64,000 nt of DNA from Limnohabitans sp. Rim8 (GCA_945901045.1 CAMDKK010000004.1:1-64000), one strand, 5' to 3'. Positions 1 through 9,763 are shown, numbered from the stretch's first letter. The notes: a model not told the origin generated them from the letters alone. Program-made: numbers and translations.

Positions 1-627
1 ATCAAATCCGCTGCTAGCGACCCAGCCAGGAGCTACTGAATTTACACGTACGCCAAAGGCGGACCATTCGCAAGCTGCGGTTTCGGTGAAAGAAAGCATT
101 CCTGCACGAGCGGCACCACTGTGTCCCATGGTCGGCATTCCCCCCCAAATGTCAGCAATGATGTTCACAATGGCACCGCCATGCAGTTTCATCGATTGGT
201 TGAAAACTTCACGGGATAAAAGGAACCCACCGGTTAGATTGTTCCTCACTACAGCATCCCATCCATTTAGACTCAGCTCACTAAGTAGTTTTGGAAACTG
301 TCCTCCTGCATTATTAACAAGACCATCAATGGAACCGCGTTCTTGGACAACCGAACTTACCATATTCTTGATGCCTAATTCATCACGTATGTCACAAGCA
401 TAAACACTCGCTTTTCCACCCGCATTAATTATTTCATTTTGTACTGTAATTAACTTTTCAATTTTGCGTCCAACCAAAATAACATATGCGCCTAAATTAG
501 ACAGTTCATGCGCGGTACAACGGCCAATTCCGCTACCAGCGCCTGTAACAATATGAGTTTGATTCGCAAGAAGATCAGCACAAAAAACTGATCTGTAAAC
601 TGATTGGCGACTGTTACTTTTTTCCAT
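1..627 (-). CDS. SDR family oxidoreductase, AtuG-like (3' end cut by window edge)
   Basis: Last visible gene of the minus-strand carboxylase operon; the reading frame is open for 209 codons and runs off the left edge. The Rossmann motif TGAGSGIG is at residues 28-35 and NNAGG follows near residue 110, so it is a classical-size NAD(P)-dependent short-chain dehydrogenase/reductase. Where most SDRs have YxxxK this protein reads GHSGAARAG, as in the AtuG and peroxisomal trans-2-enoyl-CoA reductase subfamily. It therefore probably acts on an enoyl- or hydroxyacyl-CoA. It starts 20 bp after the biotin carboxylase stop, with AAAGA upstream of ATG. A relative lies at 20287. The exact reaction is unknown. 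Confidence 0.85.
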   Translation of the reverse strand, partial: MEKSNSRQSVYRSVFCADLLANQTHIVTGAGSGIGRCTAHELSNLGAYVILVGRKIEKLITVQNEIINAGGKASVYACDIRDELGIKNMVSSVVQERGSIDGLVNNAGGQFPKLLSELSLNGWDAVVRNNLTGGFLLSREVFNQSMKLHGGAIVNIIADIWGGMPTMGHSGAARAGMLSFTETAACEWSAFGVRVNSVAPGWVASSGFD

Positions 628-647
628 ATGGATTTCTTTAAATATAT

Positions 648-2699
648 TTAATGCAAATTGGGTTCCATTATTGCCAGTATTTGATGTCTCTCGACCATGT
701 CACCTACTTTACAAAGTATCTCTTCTAAAGTTCCATCAAATAGTGCCTTAACATGCAACTCCATTTTCATGGATTCAATCATCACAAGAGTTTCTCCTTT
801 TTTCACTTGACTTCCAATCGCTTTATTGACGGAAACTATCTTGCCCATCATCGGTGCTTGCATTGTTTTTACATGCCCTGCATCTTCTGATATAACTGAA
901 AGATAAGGTACTATTTCAAGCAAATTATGACCTAATGAACTGCTGAGTTCGATCTTATTATTATTTTTAATAATAGATATTTCATATATACTTTGATCAC
1001 AAGAGATCATAAAATGATGAGTTCCAATCTTGTCTAATTTTATTTGATAATATTTTCCATCAATAAATAGGATGGTATTGCCACTGTCGCTGACCGATCC
1101 GAATTGAATTTCCCGTGTATTTTTATTTTCTTCGACTTCGAGCGGATTTATTGAATTTTCTGACGCATCTCTAACAAGAACAGTAGAAAATTTGGTAGCA
1201 TAGGATTTTGATGAATTTAAACGCCATCCAGTGAAACCTTTCCAGGTATTCCAAAGCTCATTTTCTTTTGATGAGGTTCTTTCTTGTTCTAGCCAATAAA
1301 AAGCAGCTGCACATATATGAGGAATAGGTATTTCTACGTCAATATTTTCTAATAATTTATTTGCAATCCATTCATCGATTAGTCTTGTGTGAAATGTGAA
1401 ATCACAAGTAGAAGGAAATTGTAATAGATCTTTCAAAAAATTAATATTCGTAGGAAGACCTAAAATAATAGTTTGCGACAGTCCATTTATAAGAGATTGA
1501 CGTGCCATATCTCTATTTTCACCATGAGATATAAGTTTTGCAATCATGGAGTCGTAATAGGGAGAAATGGAGTCTCCTGTATCAAAGCCTGTGTCAATTC
1601 TTAAATCGGCTTGTGAGAAATCAACCAAACTCAGTACCCCTGTACTGGGTAAAAATCCTAAATTTGTATCTTCAGCACACAAACGAGCTTCAAAGGAATT
1701 TCCATTGCATTTGATACTTGTTTGATCAAAAGGAAGCGAGTTGTAGATTGCAATATGCAATTGGAGATCTACAAGATCTAAATTAAGTACAGATTCGGTT
1801 ACAGGATGCTCAACTTGTAACCGAGGATTCACCTCAAGGAAAAAATAGCGCCGATTCTGAACTATGAACTCAACTGTGCCTAATCCCCGATACTTAACAC
1901 TTGAAGCCAATTTGACAGCATCATCCCACATGGATTGACGAAGATATTGGCTTAATCCCGATGCAGGAGCTTCTTCAATTATTTTTTGATGGCGTCGCTG
2001 TAAAGTGCATTCACGATCGAATAGGTGGAGAACATTGCCATGGCCATCCCCAAGAATTTGAACCTCAATGTGGCGAACATTTTTCAAGTAAGGTTCAACA
2101 ATGAGGTCCCCAAGTCCGAATGATTTCTCTGCCTCGCGCATAGCGCTAGTTATACGATTTTCTAATCCTTCCAGATTTTCTATGATGGCCATACCACGAC
2201 CACCCCCTCCAGCGACTGCTTTAAGTATCACTGGCAGTGTCATTGTCTTAATCAGACTGGCTACTTCTGCGGTATTCTCCATCGCATTTTCACTGCCTAA
2301 CAAAATAGGTAAACCAAGCTTTGCTGCTTCTATTTTTGCCCCAGATTTAGAGCCTAGTCGTTCCATAGTCTCTGCTCTTGGGCCAATAAAAACAAGGCCT
2401 GCAGCTTCTACTGCGATAACGAAGCTGGGCTGTTCCGACAAAAATCCATATCCTGGATGAATAGCATCAGCTCCAACATATTGAGCCGCAGCAATAATTG
2501 CAGCAATATTCAAATAACTGTCCTTAGCCTCTGGTCCTCCAACTTCGATCGACTCGCCTATTTCTCGCACGTGCTTTGCCTGTCTATCAGCACTTGAATG
2601 TATGGTGGCTACTGCCAAGCCGCGCTGCCTACAGGTACGAGCAATACGGCAGGCGATTTCCCCACGATTAGCTATTAATACTTTGTGGATATTTGGCAT
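648..2699 (-). CDS. Acyl-CoA carboxylase alpha subunit (biotin carboxylase + biotin carrier), AtuF/LiuD type
   Basis: ATP-dependent carboxylation of biotin and transfer to a partner carboxyltransferase. The protein begins with KVLIANRGEIACR, typical of biotin carboxylase N-termini. It has the glycine-rich ATP-grasp loop GGGGRGMA near residue 165 and HIEVQ and EVNPRLQVEH motifs in the first 450 residues. The C-terminal biotinyl domain carries ESMKM, a variant of the usual EAMKM, with the biotinylated lysine 38 residues from the C-terminus. The frame is open further upstream, but ATG 2699 is preferred: GAGG precedes it, homology starts there, and it falls 7 bp after the carboxyltransferase stop. 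Size and context fit geranyl-CoA or 3-methylcrotonyl-CoA carboxylase; the substrate is not resolved. Confidence 0.92.
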   Translation of the reverse strand: MPNIHKVLIANRGEIACRIARTCRQRGLAVATIHSSADRQAKHVREIGESIEVGGPEAKDSYLNIAAIIAAAQYVGADAIHPGYGFLSEQPSFVIAVEAAGLVFIGPRAETMERLGSKSGAKIEAAKLGLPILLGSENAMENTAEVASLIKTMTLPVILKAVAGGGGRGMAIIENLEGLENRITSAMREAEKSFGLGDLIVEPYLKNVRHIEVQILGDGHGNVLHLFDRECTLQRRHQKIIEEAPASGLSQYLRQSMWDDAVKLASSVKYRGLGTVEFIVQNRRYFFLEVNPRLQVEHPVTESVLNLDLVDLQLHIAIYNSLPFDQTSIKCNGNSFEARLCAEDTNLGFLPSTGVLSLVDFSQADLRIDTGFDTGDSISPYYDSMIAKLISHGENRDMARQSLINGLSQTIILGLPTNINFLKDLLQFPSTCDFTFHTRLIDEWIANKLLENIDVEIPIPHICAAAFYWLEQERTSSKENELWNTWKGFTGWRLNSSKSYATKFSTVLVRDASENSINPLEVEENKNTREIQFGSVSDSGNTILFIDGKYYQIKLDKIGTHHFMISCDQSIYEISIIKNNNKIELSSSLGHNLLEIVPYLSVISEDAGHVKTMQAPMMGKIVSVNKAIGSQVKKGETLVMIESMKMELHVKALFDGTLEEILCKVGDMVERHQILAIMEPNLH

Positions 2700-2706
2700 C
2701 TGAACC

Positions 2707-4314
2707 TCAAAAACGGAATACGCCAAATGGCGTTGATTTAACCTGTGTCCTTGAGGCAAGCTCTAAAAGCAAACCCATTACGTCACGAGTTTCTGTTGGT
2801 TCAATGATCCCGTCGACCCATAAATTGCGAGAAAAATTACTTGCAGGTTGAAATTCTTCATAAACTTTTCGCACAGGTTCTTTAAAGGCTTCCATTTCCT
2901 CTGAGGTCCAAAAGTAGCCTTTGGCCTTGTTATTTTGCTCTCTCACTAATGCAAGCACTGTTGCCGCTTGCTCTGGGCCCATAATGGCAGAGCGCGCATT
3001 TGGCCAAGCAAACATGGCTGTAGGATTAAAAGGTCTTCCGCACATCGCCAAATAACCTGCGCCATATGAAGAGCCGATCAGAATGGTGTACTTTGGCACG
3101 TTAGCTGAAGCCATAGCGGTAATCATTCTGGCCCCCGCTTTAGCAATACCAGCCTGTTCCGCGGCTTTGCCCACCATGAAGCCAGTGACATCAGCCAAAA
3201 ACAATAATGGAATGTCACGTTGACAGCACAATTCGATGAAGTGAGCAGCTTTTGTCGCACTGTCTGTGAATAAAACGCCCTGGTTTGCTAATATTCCAAT
3301 TTTATAGCCGTGAATGCGTGCAAAACCAGTTAATAATGTATCGCCAAAGAGTGGTTTGAACTCATCAAATTGACTCCCGTCTAACAATCGTGCCAGTATT
3401 TCACGAGTGTCTGTGGGGATTTTGCTATTGCGGCTTATGATCCCTTGAATCTCTGCGCATTCATAATTGGGAGGACGCGTAGCTTCCCTTGTCCAGCGCG
3501 GTGAAGGTAATTCAGATAAGTTGCGGATTAAATTACGCGTGATTTGAAGTGCATGTTGATCATTTATCGCCATGTAATCAGTCACCCCACTTAAGCTAGA
3601 GTGCATTTGAGCACCACCAAGTGATTCTGCATCTACAGTTTCACTTGTTGCTGCATACGTCAGCTCAGGCCCGCCCAAGTACATATAGCCTTGTTCTTTC
3701 ACAATGACAACTTCATCCGATAAGGCAGGAATGTAGGCGCCTCCCGCCGTACAAGGCCCCATCACTACGGCAATTTGGGAAATTCCTTCGGCAGACATTC
3801 GTACTTGATTATTAAAGATACTTCCGAATTGACCAACATCAGGAAAAATATTGGCCATATCAGGTAAGAAGCCGCCGCCACTGTCTACCAAGGTGATACA
3901 GGGCAAGCGATGCTGAGATGCAATTTGCTGAGCGCGGACATGTTTTTTGCATGTCATTCCGTAATAAGTGCCACCCTTTACAGTAGCATCATTGGCTATG
4001 ATCATGCACGGTCGATTGTTGATCAGACCGATGCCAGTAATTATGCTTCCCCCGGGGGGGACATCCTCATACATACCTTCGCCAGCAAGCATGGCGAGTT
4101 CGAGAAAAGGCGAGCCCGGATCTATTAAAGCTTCTACGCGATGTCGCGGAAGCATTTTCTTCTTCGCTGTATGTTTTTCCCGTGCTTTCTGTGTTCCGCC
4201 TTCTAGGGCTTGTTGTCGAAGAGCACGCAGGTTTTCAATTAAATCTTGATAAGCCTCAAAATTTTTTCTATACTCTTCTTCATGAGTTGAGATTAGGGAA
4301 TTAATTATTGTCAT
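2707..4314 (-). CDS. Acyl-CoA carboxylase beta subunit (carboxyltransferase), AtuC/LiuB type
   Basis: Carboxyltransferase that moves CO2 from carboxybiotin to an enoyl-CoA; 535 residues, the normal size of MccB/AtuC proteins. Visible family motifs are KKMLPRHRVEALIDPG near the N-terminus, GGTYYGMTCKKH, the oxyanion-forming GPCTAGGAYIPAL, LGGAQMHSSLSGVTDYMA, and GSSYGAGYLAMCGRPF in the C-terminal half. The position that usually reads FLAGPPLV in 3-methylcrotonyl-CoA carboxylases reads YLGGPELT here, so the acyl pocket may differ. An RBS-like GCAGGAAAT precedes ATG. It lies directly upstream of the alpha subunit and 28 bp after the hydratase gene. It probably carboxylates a beta-methyl-branched alpha,beta-enoyl-CoA; the substrate is inferred. 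Confidence 0.92.
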   Translation of the reverse strand: MTIINSLISTHEEEYRKNFEAYQDLIENLRALRQQALEGGTQKAREKHTAKKKMLPRHRVEALIDPGSPFLELAMLAGEGMYEDVPPGGSIITGIGLINNRPCMIIANDATVKGGTYYGMTCKKHVRAQQIASQHRLPCITLVDSGGGFLPDMANIFPDVGQFGSIFNNQVRMSAEGISQIAVVMGPCTAGGAYIPALSDEVVIVKEQGYMYLGGPELTYAATSETVDAESLGGAQMHSSLSGVTDYMAINDQHALQITRNLIRNLSELPSPRWTREATRPPNYECAEIQGIISRNSKIPTDTREILARLLDGSQFDEFKPLFGDTLLTGFARIHGYKIGILANQGVLFTDSATKAAHFIELCCQRDIPLLFLADVTGFMVGKAAEQAGIAKAGARMITAMASANVPKYTILIGSSYGAGYLAMCGRPFNPTAMFAWPNARSAIMGPEQAATVLALVREQNNKAKGYFWTSEEMEAFKEPVRKVYEEFQPASNFSRNLWVDGIIEPTETRDVMGLLLELASRTQVKSTPFGVFRF

Positions 4315-4342
4315 TCTTAAATTTCCTGCCAGCTCTTTAGTG

Positions 4343-5134
4343 TTAGCGTAAATTAAATTTTGGTTTGCGTCGTTCTATAAAAGCAGATATACCTTCATTC
4401 ACATCGTAGCCCATAAGTATTTCAGGAGCTAGATTTGCTTCAAGTTCGAGTCCTTCGTTCAATGTTAAATCTTGTCCTGTGCGAGCTAGACTTTTCATCG
4501 TAACTAAACCAAGTTGACTTCTATTGACCATTTTCAGACAATAGTTCAATGCCTCAAGATGTAATTTATCTTCTGGAACTACGTAATTGACTAAACCCCA
4601 ATTGAGTGCAGTTTGAGCATCTATCCACCGTGCGCTATAAAACAGGTCCAATGCTCGGCGAAGTCCTAATACTCGTGTTAAACGTTGTGTGCCGCCCCAT
4701 CCGGGAACAAGGCCAAACTGTGCGTGCTGATCACCAAAACGTGATCCCTCGCATGCGAATACTATATCGCAAGCCAGCATTAACTCACATCCACCCGCCA
4801 ACGTTAATCCTTGACATGCTGCAACAATTGGAAATTTGCTACTTTCTAATCGTGCAAATACAGAGTGTCCAAACTTAATAAAATCGCTTAATTCTTCTGG
4901 ATTGGTTAGTAAACTTTTAACCTGTTCTAAATCTGCCCCAGTACAAAAATGTTGGCCTTGTGATCGGATTAAAATTACTCTTATATCCAAGCTTGGTTTT
5001 TCAAATTGATCAAGTGCCTGGTCAATACCTTGTAAAACATTAATAGAAAGGCAATTGAACTTATCAGGACGTGCAATTTCTATAATACCTACATTAGATT
5101 CAATGTGGATAAGTACGGCGTTATCGTCAGTCAT
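4343..5134 (-). CDS. Enoyl-CoA hydratase/isomerase family protein (AtuE/BadK-like role)
   Basis: Crotonase-fold protein of 263 residues. The oxyanion-hole segment HFCTGADL lies near residue 62 and LAGGCELMLACD near residue 113; the Glu in GGCEL matches the first catalytic glutamate of hydratases. The second catalytic position lies in GDQHAQFGLVPGWGGTQRL, where the usual Glu is replaced by His or a neighbour, so chemistry other than simple hydration is possible. The ATG overlaps the dehydrogenase stop (4 bp), pointing to translational coupling. Position between a dehydrogenase and a carboxylase suits hydration of a ring enoyl-CoA (BadK step) or of a carboxylated enoyl-CoA (AtuE/LiuC step); the sequence does not decide. 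Confidence 0.88.
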   Translation of the reverse strand: MTDDNAVLIHIESNVGIIEIARPDKFNCLSINVLQGIDQALDQFEKPSLDIRVILIRSQGQHFCTGADLEQVKSLLTNPEELSDFIKFGHSVFARLESSKFPIVAACQGLTLAGGCELMLACDIVFACEGSRFGDQHAQFGLVPGWGGTQRLTRVLGLRRALDLFYSARWIDAQTALNWGLVNYVVPEDKLHLEALNYCLKMVNRSQLGLVTMKSLARTGQDLTLNEGLELEANLAPEILMGYDVNEGISAFIERRKPKFNLR

Positions 5135-6297
5135 TTCTTTTTATCTTTGCTGTATTGAAGAGCCATACGACCTACTCGTTCGCGTGCGACTATAAGTTTC
5201 ATGACTTGGGCAGTTCCATCACCGATTTCTAAGCCCATCACATCTCGCAGTCTTTGTTGGTGTGGGTGATCCATTGACCATCCATAGTGACCCATGGTTA
5301 AGATGGACTGATGGATTGCATCAAAGGCGGTTTTGGGCCCCATCCACTTAACCATCGCAGCTTCTGCCGTATGCGGCAGGTTAGCGTCACGCAAGCCAAG
5401 ACCGTGATAGCACAGTTGTCTGCAAGCAGAAAGCAGTGTTTCAAATTCAACAATTGGGAATGTTACGCCTTGGTATTGTGCTAAAGGCGCACCGAATGTT
5501 TCACGCTCTTTTACATATTCCCAAGTCTCATCTATCGAAGCCTGGGCTGCAGCGATGCATTGAAGAGCAATGAGAATTCGACTGTAATCGAAGCCTTGCA
5601 TGACCTGGCTGAACCCCCCACCTTCATTACCCAGAAGGTTTGTTTCCGGTATGCGTACATCGTCAAAAAATACTGAGCCGCGTCCAACTATTTTGCTGCC
5701 TACATCGTTGAAGGTTGTGCGTTGAATCCCAGGAAGGTCAAGTGGAACTAAAAAAGCACTTATACCTCTTGCACCTTCATCGTGTTTTCCGGTTCGCGCA
5801 AAAAGAACTATTGCTTCTGCTTGTTCAGAAAAAGATATAGAGGTTTTCTCACCGGAGATGATGTATTCATCTCCCAGTTTACGTGCTTTAACCTGAAGAT
5901 TCGCGGCATCAGACCCACCACGGGGTTCAGTTAAACCCAAGCCAACTAGCGCATCTCCACTGATGAGTTTTGGCACCCATTGATGGGCAAGCTCAGTACG
6001 CGCATTGCGATGAAGAATCATCCCCATAAGGGAAGCCAGCAACTGAACATAACTCACATTGAAATCGCCATAGGCAATTTCCTCAATAATCAATCCCGTA
6101 CTTACACCACTTAGCCCCATTCCTCCGTAGATCTCTGGTAGATCTGCACCTATCAAACCCAAACTGCCCATTGATTTGCACAGCTCGCGGTCAATGACGG
6201 TAGATGTTTCTCGCTTTTGGTAATGTGGACGTAACTGTTCACTTGAAAAGCGCTTTGCAAGCGCTTGAATCGCCAATTGATCATCGTTTAAAATCAT
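5131..6297 (-). CDS. Acyl-CoA dehydrogenase, cyclohexanecarboxyl-CoA dehydrogenase (AliB)-like
   Basis: FAD-dependent alpha,beta-dehydrogenation of an acyl-CoA; 388 residues. GLGLTEPRGGSDAANL is the FAD/substrate-binding segment. Near the C-terminus the sequence reads GLEIGDGTAQ, so the catalytic-base position that is Glu in EGT-type enzymes is Asp (residue 360). The pattern HPHQQRLRDVMGLEIGDGT recalls, from memory, the AliB/BadJ alicyclic acyl-CoA dehydrogenases. A longer frame starts at TTG 6312, but ATG 6297 has GGAG 9 nt upstream and is preferred. It is the first gene of the minus-strand operon and is coupled to the hydratase. BadI at 25194 and a BadH-like SDR at 18795 support a ring substrate. 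Confidence 0.88.
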   Translation of the reverse strand: MILNDDQLAIQALAKRFSSEQLRPHYQKRETSTVIDRELCKSMGSLGLIGADLPEIYGGMGLSGVSTGLIIEEIAYGDFNVSYVQLLASLMGMILHRNARTELAHQWVPKLISGDALVGLGLTEPRGGSDAANLQVKARKLGDEYIISGEKTSISFSEQAEAIVLFARTGKHDEGARGISAFLVPLDLPGIQRTTFNDVGSKIVGRGSVFFDDVRIPETNLLGNEGGGFSQVMQGFDYSRILIALQCIAAAQASIDETWEYVKERETFGAPLAQYQGVTFPIVEFETLLSACRQLCYHGLGLRDANLPHTAEAAMVKWMGPKTAFDAIHQSILTMGHYGWSMDHPHQQRLRDVMGLEIGDGTAQVMKLIVARERVGRMALQYSKDKKK

Positions 6298-6640
6298 ACC
6301 AAAGTACTCCAATTTAGATTTAAATTGTTTTTAAAAAGTTAAGAAAAAAACTGCGAATCGAGAATTCTTGTAGAGCTTGCAAAAAAAAATATTGAGCTTA
6401 TGATATCGAACATACGTTAGGTAGTCAACAGTTCGAGGTCCTCCCAAATAAACAGTTCCCCAAGTACTTAACTGTCTGAGATCCAGCATTCATGCGGGTT
6501 GCATCAAGATTTGAGTGTATGCGGGGAAGTAAAAATTGGGCGATTCGGCCTCTTGTTTATTGCTGATGCGCTAGTTAAACGTATCTGAAATTACCCGTTT
6601 CAAATGCTGTTCTGGATTCATTTAAAAAGATCAGGAGACA
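6298..6640. promoter_or_regulatory. Divergent intergenic region between two catabolic operons
   Basis: 343 bp between the starts of the acyl-CoA dehydrogenase (minus) and the dienoyl-CoA reductase-like gene (plus). It must hold both promoters and probably the operator of a shared regulator. It is AT-rich with A-tracts near 6335-6345 and 6380-6390. I see no strong consensus promoter pair and no convincing long palindrome. The related elements CATGCGGG (about 6491) and TATGCGGGG (about 6518) recur but are too weak to call. Confidence 0.5.
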
Positions 6641-8755
6641 ATGCCTATGAGTTTTGATGAACCGAAGAAAAATTTCGGCCTTGAGTCGGGTAATCCTGTT
6701 GCATCGGGAAAGAACACCACATTTCCATTTCTTCTGTCACCAATTCATGTTGGTTCGCATCAATTGCGCAACCGGGTCATGATGGGATCTATGCACACGA
6801 GACTGGAAATGATGGAGCGTTCTATTGAGCGACTTGCCCTCTTTTATGGCTCTCGCGCAAGTGGTGGTGCGGGGCTAATTGTCACTGGAGGTTATGCGCC
6901 CAACTTGGAGGGATTACTCGACGAGAACGGACCCGCGCTCTTAACTCAAGAGGATGCGGATACATTGAGACCTATACCTCAAGCAGTTCATGATGCGGGA
7001 GGTAAAATTATTCTTCAGGTATTACATACTGGTAGAAATGCAAAAGTAAAACAACCAGTTGGGGCCTCAGCGATACCATCTCCCATCAACCCTAAAGTTC
7101 CGCGAGCCTTGAGCACAGAAGAGGTTTGGGCAACAATCGAAGATTTTGTTCACTGCGCTGAGTTGGCACAACGTGCTGGCTTTGACGGCGTGGAGATTAT
7201 GGGGTCCGAAGGATATTTACTCAATCAATTTACTGTGATTCGGACAAATGATCGTGAGGATGAATTTGGGGGATCACTTGAAAATCGTTTACGTCTTCCA
7301 TTAGAGATTGTTCGACGTACACGTGAAAGGCTAGGTCAATCTTTTCTCATCATGTACCGAATATCTGCCATCGATTTGGTTGAAGGAGGGGCGCCTTTAA
7401 ACGAGATTTTGACGCTTGCCCAAGCAGTGGAGCAAGCTGGTGCGGACATTCTCAACACAGGTATTGGGTGGCACGAATCACGAGTTCCAACGATTGGATA
7501 TGTTGTTCCCAGAGCAGCGTGGCGCTTTGCCGTAGCGCGCATCAGGAAAGTTGTCAGCATTCCTATCATAGCTTCTAACCGAATTAATAATCCCGCTATA
7601 GCTGAAGAATTACTGTCCAGTGAAGATGCTGATATGGTATCTATGGCGCGCCCATTCTTAGCCGACCCAGATTTCGTAAATAAAGCAGCTACAGGACGTG
7701 CAGATGAAATTAATACCTGCATTGCATGTAATCAAGCATGTCTTGATTATATTTTTTCTGAGCGTACGGCGAGTTGCCTAGTGAACCCTAAAGCCGGTAA
7801 TGAGCTTGAATATGCAGTTTTGCTGGATCGAAAATCTGTAACTAAAAAAGTAGGAATCATCGGCGCTGGTGCTGCAGGTTTGGCTTGTGCCATTACAGCT
7901 GCTGAACGTGGTCATAAAGTCACTCTGTTTGAAGCGAGCTCAGATATTGGAGGTCAGCTTAATTTGGCTCGTAAAGTACCTGGAAAGCAAGAGTTTGATG
8001 CGCTGATTAAATACTATCGTATAAAACTTGATGTTTTAGGTGTTCAGGTTAAATTGAACTGCAGCGTAGATGCAAATTATTTATTCAAACAACAATTGGA
8101 TCATTACGTCATTGCAACGGGTGTGTTACCTAGACAAGTTGAAATTCCAGGTAGTGATAAATTAAAAGTTGTTAACTATGTAGATCTATTGTCCGGACTT
8201 GTGACTGCTGGACAAAAAGTTATAGTGATGGGTGCTGGTGGCGTGGGTTTTGATGTCGCTCAGTTTTTAGTGGGTGAAAAAGTTGAATTAAGTGAAAGCT
8301 ATGATGCTAAATCAATAGCGCATTTTCAAGAAGAGTGGGGCGTCGATCCATCTGAAAATTCGATCGGTGGAATTAAAAAATCATTACCTCAAATTATTTC
8401 TCGTGAAGTAACTATTGTGCAAAGAAAGCCCGAAAAGATGGGACGTAGATTAGGTATGACTACAGGTTGGGCTATAAAGTCAGAGTTATCACGTCGAAAT
8501 GTGCAGATGCTGTCTGGATGTACGTATGAGCGTATTGATGAACAGGGTTTACATTTAACAATTAATGGAACTCCACAATTGCTGAAAGCTGACACTATAG
8601 TCATTTGTGCAGGGCAAGACAGTGTTTTTGATTTACACCTTGACTTAAAACGCTTGGGTGTATTCTCTACCGTCATTGGAGGCGCTGAGCAAGCACAAGA
8701 ACTTGATGCATTGCGTGCAATAGATCAAGGAACGCGACTTGCATTAAGTTTTTGA
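6641..8755 (+). CDS. 2,4-dienoyl-CoA reductase-type flavin/iron-sulfur oxidoreductase (FadH/OYE family)
   Basis: 704-residue NAD(P)H-dependent flavoenzyme built like FadH. An Old Yellow Enzyme TIM barrel spans about residues 28-370, with GFDGVEIMGSEGYLLNQF. A 4Fe-4S site has Cys360, Cys363, Cys367 and Cys379 (CxxCx3Cx11C). A FAD/NAD domain begins near residue 402 with VGIIGAGAAGLACA, and a second nucleotide motif VMGAGGVGFDV lies near 530. FadH reduces conjugated dienoyl-CoA thioesters; here it probably reduces a ring or branched dienoyl-CoA. AGGAGA precedes ATG by 4 nt. It is the first of three plus-strand genes facing the carboxylase operon. The substrate is inferred from context only. Confidence 0.9.
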   Translation: MPMSFDEPKKNFGLESGNPVASGKNTTFPFLLSPIHVGSHQLRNRVMMGSMHTRLEMMERSIERLALFYGSRASGGAGLIVTGGYAPNLEGLLDENGPALLTQEDADTLRPIPQAVHDAGGKIILQVLHTGRNAKVKQPVGASAIPSPINPKVPRALSTEEVWATIEDFVHCAELAQRAGFDGVEIMGSEGYLLNQFTVIRTNDREDEFGGSLENRLRLPLEIVRRTRERLGQSFLIMYRISAIDLVEGGAPLNEILTLAQAVEQAGADILNTGIGWHESRVPTIGYVVPRAAWRFAVARIRKVVSIPIIASNRINNPAIAEELLSSEDADMVSMARPFLADPDFVNKAATGRADEINTCIACNQACLDYIFSERTASCLVNPKAGNELEYAVLLDRKSVTKKVGIIGAGAAGLACAITAAERGHKVTLFEASSDIGGQLNLARKVPGKQEFDALIKYYRIKLDVLGVQVKLNCSVDANYLFKQQLDHYVIATGVLPRQVEIPGSDKLKVVNYVDLLSGLVTAGQKVIVMGAGGVGFDVAQFLVGEKVELSESYDAKSIAHFQEEWGVDPSENSIGGIKKSLPQIISREVTIVQRKPEKMGRRLGMTTGWAIKSELSRRNVQMLSGCTYERIDEQGLHLTINGTPQLLKADTIVICAGQDSVFDLHLDLKRLGVFSTVIGGAEQAQELDALRAIDQGTRLALSF

Positions 8756-8859
8756 TTCTAATAAAAAATTTTAATTTCTCCATTTAAAGTAAAATTCAAC
8801 AAATCGTTAACTTCAGGCTGACGATTTGAAATTTAAAATGACTCGAAAGGTTTTTTTTT

Positions 8860-9663
8860 ATGAACTACAGTGATTTCCAGTTTTTATTGTTCGATCACAA
8901 AAAGAATGGTGTTTTGCTTATTACCATTAACCGTCCAGAAGTGATGAATGCTACTAACGCACGTTTGCACTGGGAGCTGACTAAGATTTGGAATGTTGTT
9001 AACGAGGATCCGAATGTCAGAGTCATTGTGATCACCGGATCTGGTGACCAAGCTTTCTCAGCCGGAGGGGATCTTGAGTGGGTCGAAAGTATGGTAGGCA
9101 ATCCTGAAGCATTGAATAATACGCTTAAGGAGGCGGCAGATATTGTGTACAACATGTTGAGTTGTGAAAAGCCTATTATCTCTGCCATTAATGGCATTGC
9201 TGTTGGCGCAGGACTTGCTGTCGCTTTTATTGCCGATATTAGTATCATGGCCGAGGAAGCGAAAATTACAGATGGCCACGTTAAAATTGGTGTAGCTGCT
9301 GGTGATCATGCTGCTATTTTGTGGCCTCTGTTGTGTGGAATGGCCAAGGCAAAATACTACCTCATGACAGCGGAATTTGTGACGGGTAAGGAAGCTGAAC
9401 GAATTGGTCTGGTTAGTTTGTGCGTGCCACGATCTGAATTAATGGACAAAGCCCTTAGCGTAGCTCAAAAATTAGGTAAAGGCAGTCAGCAGGCCATTCG
9501 TTACACAAAAAGATCACTCAATGGCTGGCTTGACCAAGCACGCCCGATCTTTGAAAGCTCCTTGGCTATGGAGATGATGTGTTTTATGGGTAAGGACGCG
9601 GCTGAGGGTGTTGCTGCTGCACGTGCAAAGCGTCCCCCCGTATTTCCATCAACTCTTAAGTAA
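8860..9663 (+). CDS. Enoyl-CoA hydratase/isomerase family protein
   Basis: Crotonase-fold protein, 267 residues. FSAGGDLEWVE near residue 66 is the first oxyanion-hole segment and GIAVGAGLAVAFIADI near 112 the second. The catalytic glutamates of classical hydratases are absent: GAGLAV replaces GGCEL, and TDGHVKIGVAAGDHAA follows. This belongs to a recognisable crotonase subgroup with DGHVK and GDHAA motifs, whose reaction I cannot name. The upstream sequence GAAAGG followed by a run of nine T residues serves as RBS region. It lies 104 bp after the dienoyl reductase and 100 bp before an acyl-CoA dehydrogenase. A hydration or isomerisation in the same beta-oxidation-like route is likely. Confidence 0.85.
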   Translation: MNYSDFQFLLFDHKKNGVLLITINRPEVMNATNARLHWELTKIWNVVNEDPNVRVIVITGSGDQAFSAGGDLEWVESMVGNPEALNNTLKEAADIVYNMLSCEKPIISAINGIAVGAGLAVAFIADISIMAEEAKITDGHVKIGVAAGDHAAILWPLLCGMAKAKYYLMTAEFVTGKEAERIGLVSLCVPRSELMDKALSVAQKLGKGSQQAIRYTKRSLNGWLDQARPIFESSLAMEMMCFMGKDAAEGVAAARAKRPPVFPSTLK

Positions 9664-9763
9664 TTTCATTTATTTTAATTAAATAATAATTTAAATTTTA
9701 AAATATTTCCTCATTTGAAGATTTTTAAAAAATTATTTGCTCCGTTAGAAAAGGATTTTTTTC

